Shown here: piece after piece, positions 23,425 to 31,846 of the stretch | How the letters are laid out: each line of letters opens with the position of its first letter | How positions within the stretch are numbered: the stretch's first letter is position 1 | Source: Bacteroidetes bacterium HGW-Bacteroidetes-16 | GTDB taxonomy: Bacteria; Bacteroidota; Bacteroidia; Bacteroidales; F082 | Reading direction: 5' to 3' | DNA length: 36,869 bases | Assembly: GCA_002840975.1 (NCBI GenBank) | Contig: PHDN01000031.1 | Location: forward strand, 1-36,869 | Made by a program: the position numbers and the translations under genes | Notes under the pieces: generated by a model | The model's database searches: none | What the model was told of the DNA's origin: nothing | Seen by the model: only the letters and a program-made list of their open reading frames with translations

Positions 23425-26049
23425 CTATTTTATAACCTCCAAATTTCCATTAATTGTGATGGTCGATCCGTTCTCAAGCGTGATGCTATAACAAACTGCA
23501 TTGATCCCAAGGGGTATGGTGGGGAAATGACCACCGGTTGGAACCGCCGGAATTGTAACCACAAAGGAAGACGTAGGCACGATCCCATTTTCCCAATTGG
23601 TGATAGCATTCCATTCCACCGTATTTCCAATCCATACTGATTGTCCGGGGACCAGGGTTAAAGTATAATCTTCTACTTCACCATCGAAACCTGTTTCGCA
23701 GGAGGTGGGATCAGAAGAATATTTAGTTGAAACCCGCATGATGGTATTGTCCAACACGGCATCAACAGGCACGGTAATGCTCAGAGGCGATAAACTGGTG
23801 GCCCCGTCCGAAGTATTCGTAGCTGTTCCCAAATCATAGGTTTCTCCGCTGTCGCTAAAGTCACAATCCTGGTTCCAGTCGACCCACACGATGGTGTTGA
23901 CGGTATAATTTCCGTCGGTGTTTACCCTCACATTCAACAGATAAACCTCAGCTACTCCTAAATTAGTTGATAAATTGGTATAATCGCTGTATGCTCCTGG
24001 TTTAGCCGAGGCATTGCTGAGGGTATTCAAACCAACGAAGGTTGTACTGGTTTCATAATCGGTATTCCCATTTGAATTACAAAGATTACATGGAGCAACC
24101 CCACTTGTTGTGGCATTTCCGGTTAAGCCCGGTGACAGGTAACAAAAATCGCTGATTGAATATTCATGGATTGAAAAATGATAGGCAGTTCCTGCCTGGA
24201 GCGATGTGGTGATAACGGAGGTACCTGTTCCATTATAAAGAACATAATTGCCAGATCCAATTGCGTCGCCATCGCCAAAACTGGCATTGGCATTATAATT
24301 TGTTCCCGTAACAGGACCTTGGTTCACCGCACCTGCTTCACGGGCAATGACCAACACATGGGTTCCATTTCCCCTGGTCCAGTTAATGGTTAGGTCGTTG
24401 TCGTGGATTGCGGCGACTGAAAAAGCAGCAGCCTGAACGGTTGGTGCGATACAGGAAAGGGGAACTGTAAAAGACGCGATCCGGGTACCATGTGACGAAC
24501 TGCTCTTGTATTCATTGGTATACCAAAAGGTGGTGCCATCACCAGGGTCGACACTGATGTTGCTATAATCACCCCAACGGTTAATCCCAGTTTGAGAGAA
24601 GGATCCATCCCAAATACTCACTTCGGCTACATCCATGGTATTTTGGGGTGCGTTGGTTGTTTGTGCGCAATACCTGATACCAGGATAAATGGAAGTGCCA
24701 TCGGAAACGGAATATCCCATGGCTATTTCGCCATTGTCGTTCATGGCGATACTTCCATTCCAGCGACTTACGTCATCGGGATTGTAAGTGCCTTGTTGAG
24801 AAATGGACCAACTTCCTGTGGTTTTTTCGAGTTCATACCACCTGATGGCCGACTCGGTAGCACTTTCGGCAATGGTGTGGTTACAAACGATCTTTTGGAT
24901 TCCATTAAAATTGCGGTATTGCGCCCTGAACATCAAAACAGTGGATATTCCATCCAGTTTTTGTGCTGTTCCGGGTTGTGGGATGTTGTTCCAATCATTT
25001 GAAAAGTTTCCATTAAACGCGTTGACAGGCAGCTGTTGCACCATCGAAAAGGTAGAGTTTGAAGGGGTAGTCCAGTCGGCGTCAAGTTCATATATCCTAA
25101 GTTCGTCAGCAGGATTGCTTTGGCCGTCATCGGCAATGGTAATAAACTGGCCGGGTGTTCCAGCAGGTGCCCATGCTCCATCGTTATCCAAAGGGAGCAA
25201 ACAATGAAATCCATCAAAAGTAGTGGGCCTGTTCGGGTTGTCAAAACCAATCATGACAGGGCTTCCTGAGCCTGAAATCATGGCATCTCTATCGAAAACA
25301 TACACATCATTGCCAGCCGAAGTATTGGTTGCCATGTAATAGCCATCCTGCCAAATACCAAACTTCATATAGTCCGGCATATCGGCCACATCATACGACC
25401 AGGAGTACCAGGTTCCTGTTGGATCGTTGGTGGTTGAAACGGCGATCAGCATATAATCGTTGGAGCCGCAAAGCGAAAATTCAGCAAAAAGCCACCGGTC
25501 GGCTTGTTCATCCCATAGTACGATGGGATCGCCGCTATTGCAGGTGGCCCCCGGTAGCCCACTATTGAATATTGAATTAAGATTTGAAGGTCCGGCAGCG
25601 GAACTGCCATCCGATTTATTGAAAATCTGGTACGTAACATTTACCACCTGAAAATAATAGTCTGAGCCAACAGTTCCGCTACAGTCAGGTGGGTAGGAGC
25701 TGCTGTTTTGACCAGGAAAGTTTTGTTGCAGGGATCTCCCGGATAACACTTCCCCCATAATTATTTGCTCTCCTGGATCAGGTATAGCTTTGCTAAAATC
25801 AGGAGGATAGATATTGGGGTTAATTTCCCGGTCTCTGTGTTTATTCATATAAAACTCTTCGGCAAATTGTTTTTTATCAATAAAAATGGGTGCCTCCCTT
25901 AATGGGGCAGAAATTGAAAAACCAATGGGTGTTTTTATAACCGAGGGAACCACCGCCAGATGATGGTTCAGGTTGCTCTTTTTTTGCGAAAACAGCAGAC
26001 CGGGAATGACCATCAATATGAATACCACTTTAAATAATCTCATCATCAT
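23425..26049 (-). CDS. Large secreted protein with propeller-like, Fn3-like and GEVED domains
   Basis: ATG 26049 (or 26046/26043, three ATGs in a row) is chosen. It gives the signal peptide MMMRLFKVVFILMVIPGLLFSQ just after a promoter; the open frame continues upstream only through the neighbour's 3' UTR. The 874-residue protein has an N-terminal part of about 480 residues with propeller-like strands (WDEQADRWLFAEFS, YMKFGIWQDGYYMATN, RWNGSIAMNDNGEIAMGYS) and no recognised active site. A fibronectin-III-like region and a GEVED domain (WVDWNQDCDFSDSGE through GEVEDYTLTL) follow. The last ~65 residues (VWIGNTVEWNAITNW to NGNLEVIK) match the end of the subtilase at 26223. There is no standard T9SS tail. 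Confidence 0.75.
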   Translation of the reverse strand: MMMRLFKVVFILMVIPGLLFSQKKSNLNHHLAVVPSVIKTPIGFSISAPLREAPIFIDKKQFAEEFYMNKHRDREINPNIYPPDFSKAIPDPGEQIIMGEVLSGRSLQQNFPGQNSSSYPPDCSGTVGSDYYFQVVNVTYQIFNKSDGSSAAGPSNLNSIFNSGLPGATCNSGDPIVLWDEQADRWLFAEFSLCGSNDYMLIAVSTTNDPTGTWYSWSYDVADMPDYMKFGIWQDGYYMATNTSAGNDVYVFDRDAMISGSGSPVMIGFDNPNRPTTFDGFHCLLPLDNDGAWAPAGTPGQFITIADDGQSNPADELRIYELDADWTTPSNSTFSMVQQLPVNAFNGNFSNDWNNIPQPGTAQKLDGISTVLMFRAQYRNFNGIQKIVCNHTIAESATESAIRWYELEKTTGSWSISQQGTYNPDDVSRWNGSIAMNDNGEIAMGYSVSDGTSIYPGIRYCAQTTNAPQNTMDVAEVSIWDGSFSQTGINRWGDYSNISVDPGDGTTFWYTNEYKSSSSHGTRIASFTVPLSCIAPTVQAAAFSVAAIHDNDLTINWTRGNGTHVLVIAREAGAVNQGPVTGTNYNANASFGDGDAIGSGNYVLYNGTGTSVITTSLQAGTAYHFSIHEYSISDFCYLSPGLTGNATTSGVAPCNLCNSNGNTDYETSTTFVGLNTLSNASAKPGAYSDYTNLSTNLGVAEVYLLNVRVNTDGNYTVNTIVWVDWNQDCDFSDSGETYDLGTATNTSDGATSLSPLSITVPVDAVLDNTIMRVSTKYSSDPTSCETGFDGEVEDYTLTLVPGQSVWIGNTVEWNAITNWENGIVPTSSFVVTIPAVPTGGHFPTIPLGINAVCYSITLENGSTITINGNLEVIK

Positions 26050-26070
26050 CGAGTTAATGATATGATCCGT

Positions 26071-26078
26071 CAAAATTA
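26071..26078 (-). promoter_or_regulatory. Promoter -7 box of the 23425-26049 gene
   Basis: TAATTTTG on the minus strand fits TAnnTTTG and lies 21 bp before the start at 26049. No clear -33 TTTG is seen. It supports the short start over the longer open frame. Confidence 0.45.
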
Positions 26079-26118
26079 ATAATTTGGATGATTTTACCTT
26101 GATTTTTGTTTTTAGAAG

Positions 26119-26158
26119 GAAAAAAAAGCGGGCTTTCAACGATAAGCTGAAAACCCGC
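26119..26158 (-). terminator. Terminator of the subtilase gene
   Basis: On the minus strand GCGGGTTTTCAGC pairs with GTTGAAAGCCCGC around TTATC (13 bp with G-U pairs) and runs into T8. It lies three bases after the hairpin element at 26162-26186. Confidence 0.9.
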
Positions 26159-26161
26159 CCT

Positions 26162-26186
26162 AACCAAAATTTCCTACCTTTTGGTT
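26162..26186 (-). promoter_or_regulatory. GGTAGGAAA hairpin element, copy B (3' UTR)
   Basis: On the minus strand a perfect 8-bp stem AACCAAAA/TTTTGGTT encloses the 9-base loop GGTAGGAAA. It lies 36 bases after the subtilase stop codon and just before the terminator. The loop is identical to that at 36799-36807. Confidence 0.65.
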
Positions 26187-26222
26187 TCATTGCTGCAAAA
26201 GGACAGCTAAATTTTGAAGCAC

Positions 26223-28823
26223 TTATTTGTCCACCTCCAATGTTCCGTTTATGGTGATGGTGGCACCATCTTGTAGCGTGATGCTGTAACATTTGGCATT
26301 TGTACCTACCTGAATTTCAGGAAAATTACCACCTGATGGGGTTGTTGGAATGGTTACTTCATAAGATAAATTTGGGATCACTCCATCAGGCCAGTTGGAA
26401 GCATCATTCCAGTTGGTGTTGGTACCGTTCCAGGTAGTGCTGGCGGGTAGTATGTTGAGGGTGTAGTCTTCTACTTCGCCGTTTGGTGTACTCCCGGTTG
26501 AGGTACAAGTGGCATCCCAATATTTCATTCTTAATCGCATGCGAGTGCTGCCAAGATCCGCGTCTGAGGGTATTGAAATAATAAAATCCCCTTCCCCTCC
26601 ACCATCGATATCACATAAAACCTGCTCACTGGAATCATTAAAGTCGCCATCACGGTTCGCATCTACCCAAATCCCAAGATCAAGCCCCGGATCATTATAA
26701 GGGCTGGTGACCGTAATGGTATATGATTGTCCGGGCGTCACATCCGTCGAGTTAACGGTCCAATCCTCATAATACTGATCATCTGGATCCGGTCCTCCAA
26801 TATTCGTGAAGGTGGATGACTTATCAATTGTCCCCATCTGAACCCTGCTTATATAGCCATAAGTACCTGTAGAATAAGCTTCTGCATAGCCGGTTGGAGA
26901 TCCTGTGGCAGTGATGTAGCCTGTTTTTGTTATCGTATTGCTCCCATTTGAATTTGTCGCAACGAGCGTGACTTCATATGTATTTGCGGCATCAAACTCT
27001 ACCTGAGGTGATTGTGAAGTATAAGAAGTCCCGTTTTTATAGGTTACAGTAGTGGGATTAAAGGCCCAATTCCACGAGGTTGGAAAGTTTGCCGATGCAT
27101 CGCTAAAATCAACTGACTTATTTATTGCCGTTGTTAAGGTAGAAGCAAAAAAATCAGCCACCGGAGCCACTGCATTGTCAATATCACCACTGATGATCAG
27201 GGAAAATGCCTGAGGAGAAGCCAGTGTTCCATCATGATCCACGGTAATGGTGTAGGTGGTGGATGTAACGGGCGTTGCGATATCCACCATTTCTACATTG
27301 TCCACATTGTTTTCGGCAGTGTGGGTAGCAGCATTTGAAGGATTGTCTTTGTCCAGTTTCCATGGATAGTAAGTGTTAGAACTTTCGGTAATACGTAAAT
27401 CCAGGTCGTTTACGAGCATGGGATCAGCAGGATCGAGCGCAGCGGACGGTGGCGTTCCGGGAGGATCGGTCCACACGATGGTTACCCGGATGGGATTGGT
27501 TCCCGTGGTGGTGATGTTGCGGGTATAGGTTTCCCCATTAACCAGTACATGTTCTGAAATCACATCAGTAGTCTGGTCTTCGGTGATTTTGGCTGCTGCC
27601 GATTGGGTATTCAGCAATCCCCATCCAAATTCATAATCCGGGCCATCATTGGTTCCTGATTCATCCGCCGTATGCAGCACAAGCGCTTTCAATGTGGACG
27701 AAAGCATTTTCATTCCTGAACCCTTTACATTTTCATAATGTTGAATTAACAAGGCAAGCGATCCTGTGGTGGCAGGTGCCGACATGGAGGTACCACTGGA
27801 GTATGTATAATCAGTATCAGAATCACTATCTGTAGAATACAAATTTACGCCATTGGCCACAATATCCGGTTTTATCCTGCCATCATCGGCAGGTCCCCAA
27901 CTACTAAAACTGCTCATCACCACATCGGAGGGTTGCGAATATCCTGTGGGAATATCTTCTACGGCACCAACTGTTAGTATATTTTTGGCCACTCCTTTTT
28001 GTGGGATACAATCATAGGGACCATCCGGAGGATAAGATCCGTCGCCACTGTCCCCTCTGTCGTTACCAGCCGATTTTACAATCAAATAATAGGGTGCATT
28101 GGTGGCTATTTCGTCCCAGTTTCTCGCGTAAATATCATAAAACCCGAAAAGATAGTCCTCTGAAGTACTAATTCCCGGATCTCCATTCCAAACATTGGCA
28201 GAACCATTCCAATACCATCCCCTGACAAAGCCATAAGAGTGGTTACTAATCAGGGTTCCACTGGCCGCTTCGGTGGCCATTTCGGAGTTATCGTAATCCC
28301 AGTCGTAGGCATTCAGTTCGGCCGCAAACGCCATTCCTTTGGCAGCCGAATTGACTCCGGATGCCATGATGGTTCCTGCCACATGGGTCGAATGCCAATG
28401 AACGGCAGAGGCGTCGATGTTGGTGGCCCGCGTATCAAATTCCTGATGGGTTGTCCTGATGGTGCCACCATCCCATTCGCAAACGGTAACCCCGGAACCA
28501 CTCAGGCTTAATCCAGCTGCACCGCCGCTGTATACTTCATTAGTGGATGAAGTGGCTGCCGCGTTGGCATTGAAAGTGGTATAATATTGAGGCCTTCCGC
28601 GTTCATCGATATTGATGAGTTCCATCAACATGGTGTCGGTTTCAATGCGTATGGGAATGTTGTTCGCCCGGGCATATTCAATGGCTCTTTGTTTGCCTTC
28701 TTCAAAAGACTGAAAAAAACCGGAGGAAAGACTATTTAATTTATTTCGGTTTGTAATCTGCTGAGCATGAGAGGGAATTATAATACAAAACGTGAGCAAA
28801 AGGAGCACTGCTGATTTTTTCAT
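26223..28823 (-). CDS. Secreted subtilisin-like serine protease with PKD and GEVED domains
   Basis: ATG 28823 gives a signal peptide (MKKSAVLLLLTFCIIIPSHAQ); upstream in-frame ATGs precede the promoter. The 866-residue S8 protease has catalytic Asp118 (VTVCEWDGG), His144 (HSTHVAGT), oxyanion Asn254 (KSAGNDRGD) and Ser346 (SSGTSMSAP). A beta-sandwich resembling a P-domain follows (IRVTIVWTDPPG, LVNDLDLRI). Then come a PKD domain (about 565-645, SWNWAFNPTT, EVTLVATNSNG), a GEVED domain (WVDANRDGDFNDSSE to GEVEDYTLNI), and the ~65-residue C-terminal module shared with the 23425 protein (TTWNGTNTNWNDASNW to NGTLEVDK). It probably degrades external protein; no T9SS type A tail is seen. Confidence 0.9.
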   Translation of the reverse strand: MKKSAVLLLLTFCIIIPSHAQQITNRNKLNSLSSGFFQSFEEGKQRAIEYARANNIPIRIETDTMLMELINIDERGRPQYYTTFNANAAATSSTNEVYSGGAAGLSLSGSGVTVCEWDGGTIRTTHQEFDTRATNIDASAVHWHSTHVAGTIMASGVNSAAKGMAFAAELNAYDWDYDNSEMATEAASGTLISNHSYGFVRGWYWNGSANVWNGDPGISTSEDYLFGFYDIYARNWDEIATNAPYYLIVKSAGNDRGDSGDGSYPPDGPYDCIPQKGVAKNILTVGAVEDIPTGYSQPSDVVMSSFSSWGPADDGRIKPDIVANGVNLYSTDSDSDTDYTYSSGTSMSAPATTGSLALLIQHYENVKGSGMKMLSSTLKALVLHTADESGTNDGPDYEFGWGLLNTQSAAAKITEDQTTDVISEHVLVNGETYTRNITTTGTNPIRVTIVWTDPPGTPPSAALDPADPMLVNDLDLRITESSNTYYPWKLDKDNPSNAATHTAENNVDNVEMVDIATPVTSTTYTITVDHDGTLASPQAFSLIISGDIDNAVAPVADFFASTLTTAINKSVDFSDASANFPTSWNWAFNPTTVTYKNGTSYTSQSPQVEFDAANTYEVTLVATNSNGSNTITKTGYITATGSPTGYAEAYSTGTYGYISRVQMGTIDKSSTFTNIGGPDPDDQYYEDWTVNSTDVTPGQSYTITVTSPYNDPGLDLGIWVDANRDGDFNDSSEQVLCDIDGGGEGDFIISIPSDADLGSTRMRLRMKYWDATCTSTGSTPNGEVEDYTLNILPASTTWNGTNTNWNDASNWPDGVIPNLSYEVTIPTTPSGGNFPEIQVGTNAKCYSITLQDGATITINGTLEVDK

Positions 28824-28881
28824 GAGCGATCTTTTTGGTGTTAAAAATGAGACCATTGAGATAATAAATACATAACGGTCA

Positions 28882-28912
28882 CAAATATAATACAAGTGAA
28901 ATACAATTACAA
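28882..28912 (-). promoter_or_regulatory. Promoter of the subtilase gene
   Basis: On the minus strand TTG (28910-28912), 20 bp, then TATATTTG (28882-28889) match the Bacteroidota consensus. The leader to 28823 is about 50 nt. The end of the MITE-like repeat copy B lies a few bases upstream of the -33 box. Confidence 0.6.
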
Positions 28913-28919
28913 TATTCAT

Positions 28920-29131
28920 GACTCAAGTTTCTCATGTGTTTTTCTGAGTGCTTACATTTGATAGTTAATGAAATATAACTAAATTTTATTCTCTGTGTCA
29001 CCTTGTAGCTTCTTTGTGGTTCTTGGTGTCATAGCTTATAAGTTTTTACACAAAGCTGAGTAAAGAAGTCACAGAGATACCAATGCGAATTTTTTAATAG
29101 GGATGGAATCTGTAATTAACTTTAAATCAAA
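28920..29131 (-). repeat. MITE-like repeat, copy B
   Basis: The reverse strand aligns with 17030-17231 over its full length (see copy A), so the two copies are inverted relative to each other about 12 kb apart. It retains the internal CACAAAGAAG / CTTCTTT dyad. It fills most of the 397-bp gap 28824-29220, whose remainder holds the subtilase promoter and a possible degenerate hairpin element near 29183-29203. Confidence 0.7.
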
Positions 29132-29182
29132 TCACAAATTATTAAAGGTCACACTAAGGTCTGACAGCTGTATTTTTATTTT

Positions 29183-29203
29183 AACCAAATTTCTGAGCCT
29201 TTT
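29183..29203 (-). promoter_or_regulatory. Possible degenerate GGTAGGA-type element, copy C
   Basis: On the minus strand AAAAGGCTCAGAAATTTGGT resembles AAAAGGTAGGAAATTTGGT but the loop is changed and the left stem arm is missing. It lies about 17 bases after the stop codon of the small-protein gene, the same place as copies A and B. No clear terminator follows. It may be coincidental. Confidence 0.25.
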
Positions 29204-29220
29204 AAAATGACATGATTGGG

Positions 29221-29454
29221 TTATTCTTCCAGGCGTTCTTGTTTTATCAAATACAGTTTACGTACTCCATAGGCCGCTGCCATTCCCATTAAAACCAGGC
29301 TTCCCCCCCCGATGGGGGCACCACCGCCAATGGGAACATCACCTCCACCGGGCTCTCCCGGAGGGTTACCCGGTCCTGTGGTTTCGGCCATGGAAATTAA
29401 GGGGAACAGGAGGAGTGAAGCGACTAGCAGGGCGAAATATATTTTCTTCTTCAT
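29221..29454 (-). CDS. Small secreted Gly/Pro-rich protein with C-terminal membrane tail
   Basis: ATG 29454 is preferred over 29463 because it gives MKKKIYFALLVASLLLFPLISMAE as signal peptide. The 77-residue protein has a short Pro/Gly-rich stretch (PGNPPGEPGGGDVPIGGGAPIGGG), then a hydrophobic helix (SLVLMGMAAAYGVRKLY) and a charged end (IKQERLEE). This layout resembles the short Bacteroidota proteins with a PID-CTERM-like sorting tail (P-I-[DG]-GG followed by a Gly/Ala helix and basic residues). That family match is from memory. It lies 21 bp after the T9SS protein gene, so it is probably cotranscribed. No function is known. Confidence 0.65.
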   Translation of the reverse strand: MKKKIYFALLVASLLLFPLISMAETTGPGNPPGEPGGGDVPIGGGAPIGGGSLVLMGMAAAYGVRKLYLIKQERLEE

Positions 29455-29475
29455 AAGACACATGTCGTTTTAAGG

Positions 29476-31818
29476 TTACTTGTTAATGAATATTTTCTCG
29501 GTGTAGACTTGTTGATCGGTAACAACCATGATGACATAATAAGCCATTTGATCACCCACCCAGATTTTCATGAATTTTTGATCTGTGGTTTTCAGGTTGC
29601 GAACCAGCGATCCCGACAAGCTATAAACCCTCACCTCCCGGATGGCTTCATCGGTGTTGTTGCGCACGTACGTATGCTGGCCGGAAGAATAGATATCAAC
29701 CGTTGTTTTGGCGAGTTCATCCGTTCCGGTTGGACCGAAGAAATGGAGGATAAAACGGTCGGCGGCATCATCCGGTGAACCGTTAAAAGTATAAAGAGGT
29801 TGGGTGTTGAGAGAAATCCAGTCGCCTCCGGTGAGTTTATCTTCGAGCCAGATTTCGGTGCCGGCTTCAAAAGATTCGATGTCAGTGAAAGTCAAGCTGT
29901 ATTCCGAAGTATAACCGCAATCAAAATTCAGGGGAACGCTCAGCATTTCTCCTCCGGTGAGACTTTCCAACGGCAGCGCATTGATGGCAAGTTCCAGGTT
30001 GCCTTCCGCTACCGACCTCAAAGAGGTAGCATCTGAGTTTTGACTTTCCCAAAAAACGGCTTCCATGTTCACATCATAACCCGAGGTAGCTTGCTCGTCG
30101 AACCGGATAATGGCATCATCGCGGTAACCCGGCTTGCCGCCTTCGGCAGCAACTGAAAGCATGTTGGTCATGGTTTCCCTAAATGCAACCGTACTGTGGG
30201 CACGTCTTGCATTTGAAAAGTTAAAAGTCCCTGCTGAATTCGTTTCTACAAAGAAGCCTTGTCCTACCTGAATATATTGGGTTCCTCCAACGCCTCCTGC
30301 ACGTTCCACGTAATTATTGGCAGCAGGATCCCAAATCCAGTAGGCATCATATACAACGCCACTGTTGTCAGTAGCCAGCCCGTCAAAATCGATGGAGGAA
30401 GGATAAGGATTGCTGATCAATTCATAATGGTTGTTGCTAAAAGTTAAGGAGGGAGATGAAATGGCACCTGTCATAAACGAACCGGTCATTTCGAGGGTAT
30501 GTGGCAGATTGTCGATGGTGGAGAGACCAATTCCATCGGCGGTTCTAACCTCATAGGATAAGCTGTTGATGTTTTGCCATCCGTTGAGCAGGACTTGCGT
30601 TTCGTCCCATGAATACGCGTAGGTGCTCCCGTTCACTACATTAAAAGCACTCAGGTAAGCACCTGTCCCGGCACCCGTGTAGTTTTCTTCATCAACGGTA
30701 GGTCCTACCAGGTGAATATCAAAATTTCCTGAGCCAGCCGAATTGGAAAGATAGGTTTGTACCTTGGCCGAACCACTTGCTCCATAGGTGATGGTTCCGT
30801 TATCAATAAAGGAGCCTGTGCCTGTGGCGTCGGATTGGATGACGATAGAATTAACAGCATTTTGAACAGTTGATCCATTAAATGTTGCTGAAGCATTTGG
30901 TGTAATGATAAAACCGTTCGTTGCGTTAATTGTTGATGAACCTGCTACTGAAATTCCAGGATTTACACTTGATGTAGGGTTGATTGTTACCGTCCCATCT
31001 ACTAATAAATCACCCGAAATAACAAAGTTATCAGCATTTACATTTAAAAAATTAATACTGGCTCCGCTTTGAATTCTGACATTGTTAGCAAGCGCAGTAC
31101 CCGGAAATCCAACAAACGCATAAACATTTTGTGGATAAAAGGTTTTACCGGAAGGAACATAACAGTTAGAAGATGAAGTAGGTACCGATGCCTGCGTAAC
31201 CCCACACTCACTTTTCCAATTTGCCGCATTTCCCCAGCTATTTCCATCATAAAAAGGGGCGCTTACGTTTCCTCCTTCCCAAACGTAATCATAAACAACG
31301 GTTGGATAAGAATAGTTAACATCACCATTAATTGTTGGTGTATAATCGGTTCCTCCCTGGTTCCAGTTTAAGCTTCTGCCATCCCAGTTATTAGGAGCTA
31401 TTTCAAACAACCCGCTTCCCGTAGCTCCGGATGCATAAAAAACAGCGATATCTTCCCAAACATTTTGTACCCAATTGGACGGTGGATTGAAAGGTGTGTT
31501 GCTTGCATTCCAATAGTGATAATCATAGCCCCCAAATGTTTGTTCTACTCCTCCTAAACCATCAATCATATTATAATCGTTTGATGAACAAAGCAGGTCA
31601 ATATCCACAGCACCGCTGGGGTATCTTACCACAAAAGTAATATCAACAATATTGGTGGCAGTGGTTGGCGTTCCTGTTCCTGAGGTTTCTCTCATTTGAA
31701 CTGTTAAATATCCAATGTCATTTTCTACAGTTCTAATTTCAAACGTTTGAGCTTCAGAATACAAGGAGCCCAGAATGGCGAGAACAGTTAATGTTAGTTT
31801 GTAGATGTGTTTTTTCAT
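29476..31818 (-). CDS. Large secreted beta-rich protein with T9SS type A-like sorting domain
   Basis: ATG 31818 gives the signal peptide MKKHIYKLTLTVLAILGSLYSEAQ; the open frame starts 120 bp earlier, inside the preceding gene. The 780-residue protein has an N-terminal region of about 170 residues that I do not recognise. A segment with the NW-type pattern follows (YVWEGGNVSAPFYDGNSWGNAANW, then FYPQNVYAFVG and beta-helix rungs such as NFVISGDLLVDGTVTIN). Next is a long Ser/Thr/Gly region and a C-terminal sorting domain of about 75 residues (VDIYSSGQHTYVRNNTDE, VRVYSLSGSLVRNL, and final YTEKIFINK). It is likely a surface adhesin or exoprotein. It is the second gene of a three-gene unit, 28 bp after the EF-hand protein gene. 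Confidence 0.75.
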   Translation of the reverse strand: MKKHIYKLTLTVLAILGSLYSEAQTFEIRTVENDIGYLTVQMRETSGTGTPTTATNIVDITFVVRYPSGAVDIDLLCSSNDYNMIDGLGGVEQTFGGYDYHYWNASNTPFNPPSNWVQNVWEDIAVFYASGATGSGLFEIAPNNWDGRSLNWNQGGTDYTPTINGDVNYSYPTVVYDYVWEGGNVSAPFYDGNSWGNAANWKSECGVTQASVPTSSSNCYVPSGKTFYPQNVYAFVGFPGTALANNVRIQSGASINFLNVNADNFVISGDLLVDGTVTINPTSSVNPGISVAGSSTINATNGFIITPNASATFNGSTVQNAVNSIVIQSDATGTGSFIDNGTITYGASGSAKVQTYLSNSAGSGNFDIHLVGPTVDEENYTGAGTGAYLSAFNVVNGSTYAYSWDETQVLLNGWQNINSLSYEVRTADGIGLSTIDNLPHTLEMTGSFMTGAISSPSLTFSNNHYELISNPYPSSIDFDGLATDNSGVVYDAYWIWDPAANNYVERAGGVGGTQYIQVGQGFFVETNSAGTFNFSNARRAHSTVAFRETMTNMLSVAAEGGKPGYRDDAIIRFDEQATSGYDVNMEAVFWESQNSDATSLRSVAEGNLELAINALPLESLTGGEMLSVPLNFDCGYTSEYSLTFTDIESFEAGTEIWLEDKLTGGDWISLNTQPLYTFNGSPDDAADRFILHFFGPTGTDELAKTTVDIYSSGQHTYVRNNTDEAIREVRVYSLSGSLVRNLKTTDQKFMKIWVGDQMAYYVIMVVTDQQVYTEKIFINK

Positions 31819-31846
31819 ATTTAAATTTGTTATTTTCTTTAAAACT

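Noticed and set aside
26050-26292. N-terminal extension of the 23425 gene back to 26292
   Set aside because: It overlaps the subtilase 3' end, its hairpin and its terminator, and the predicted promoter and signal peptide lie downstream at 26071 and 26049.
28824-28919. N-terminal extension of the subtilase to 28919
   Set aside because: The promoter boxes at 28882-28912 lie inside it and MKKSAVLLLL at 28823 is a clean signal peptide start.
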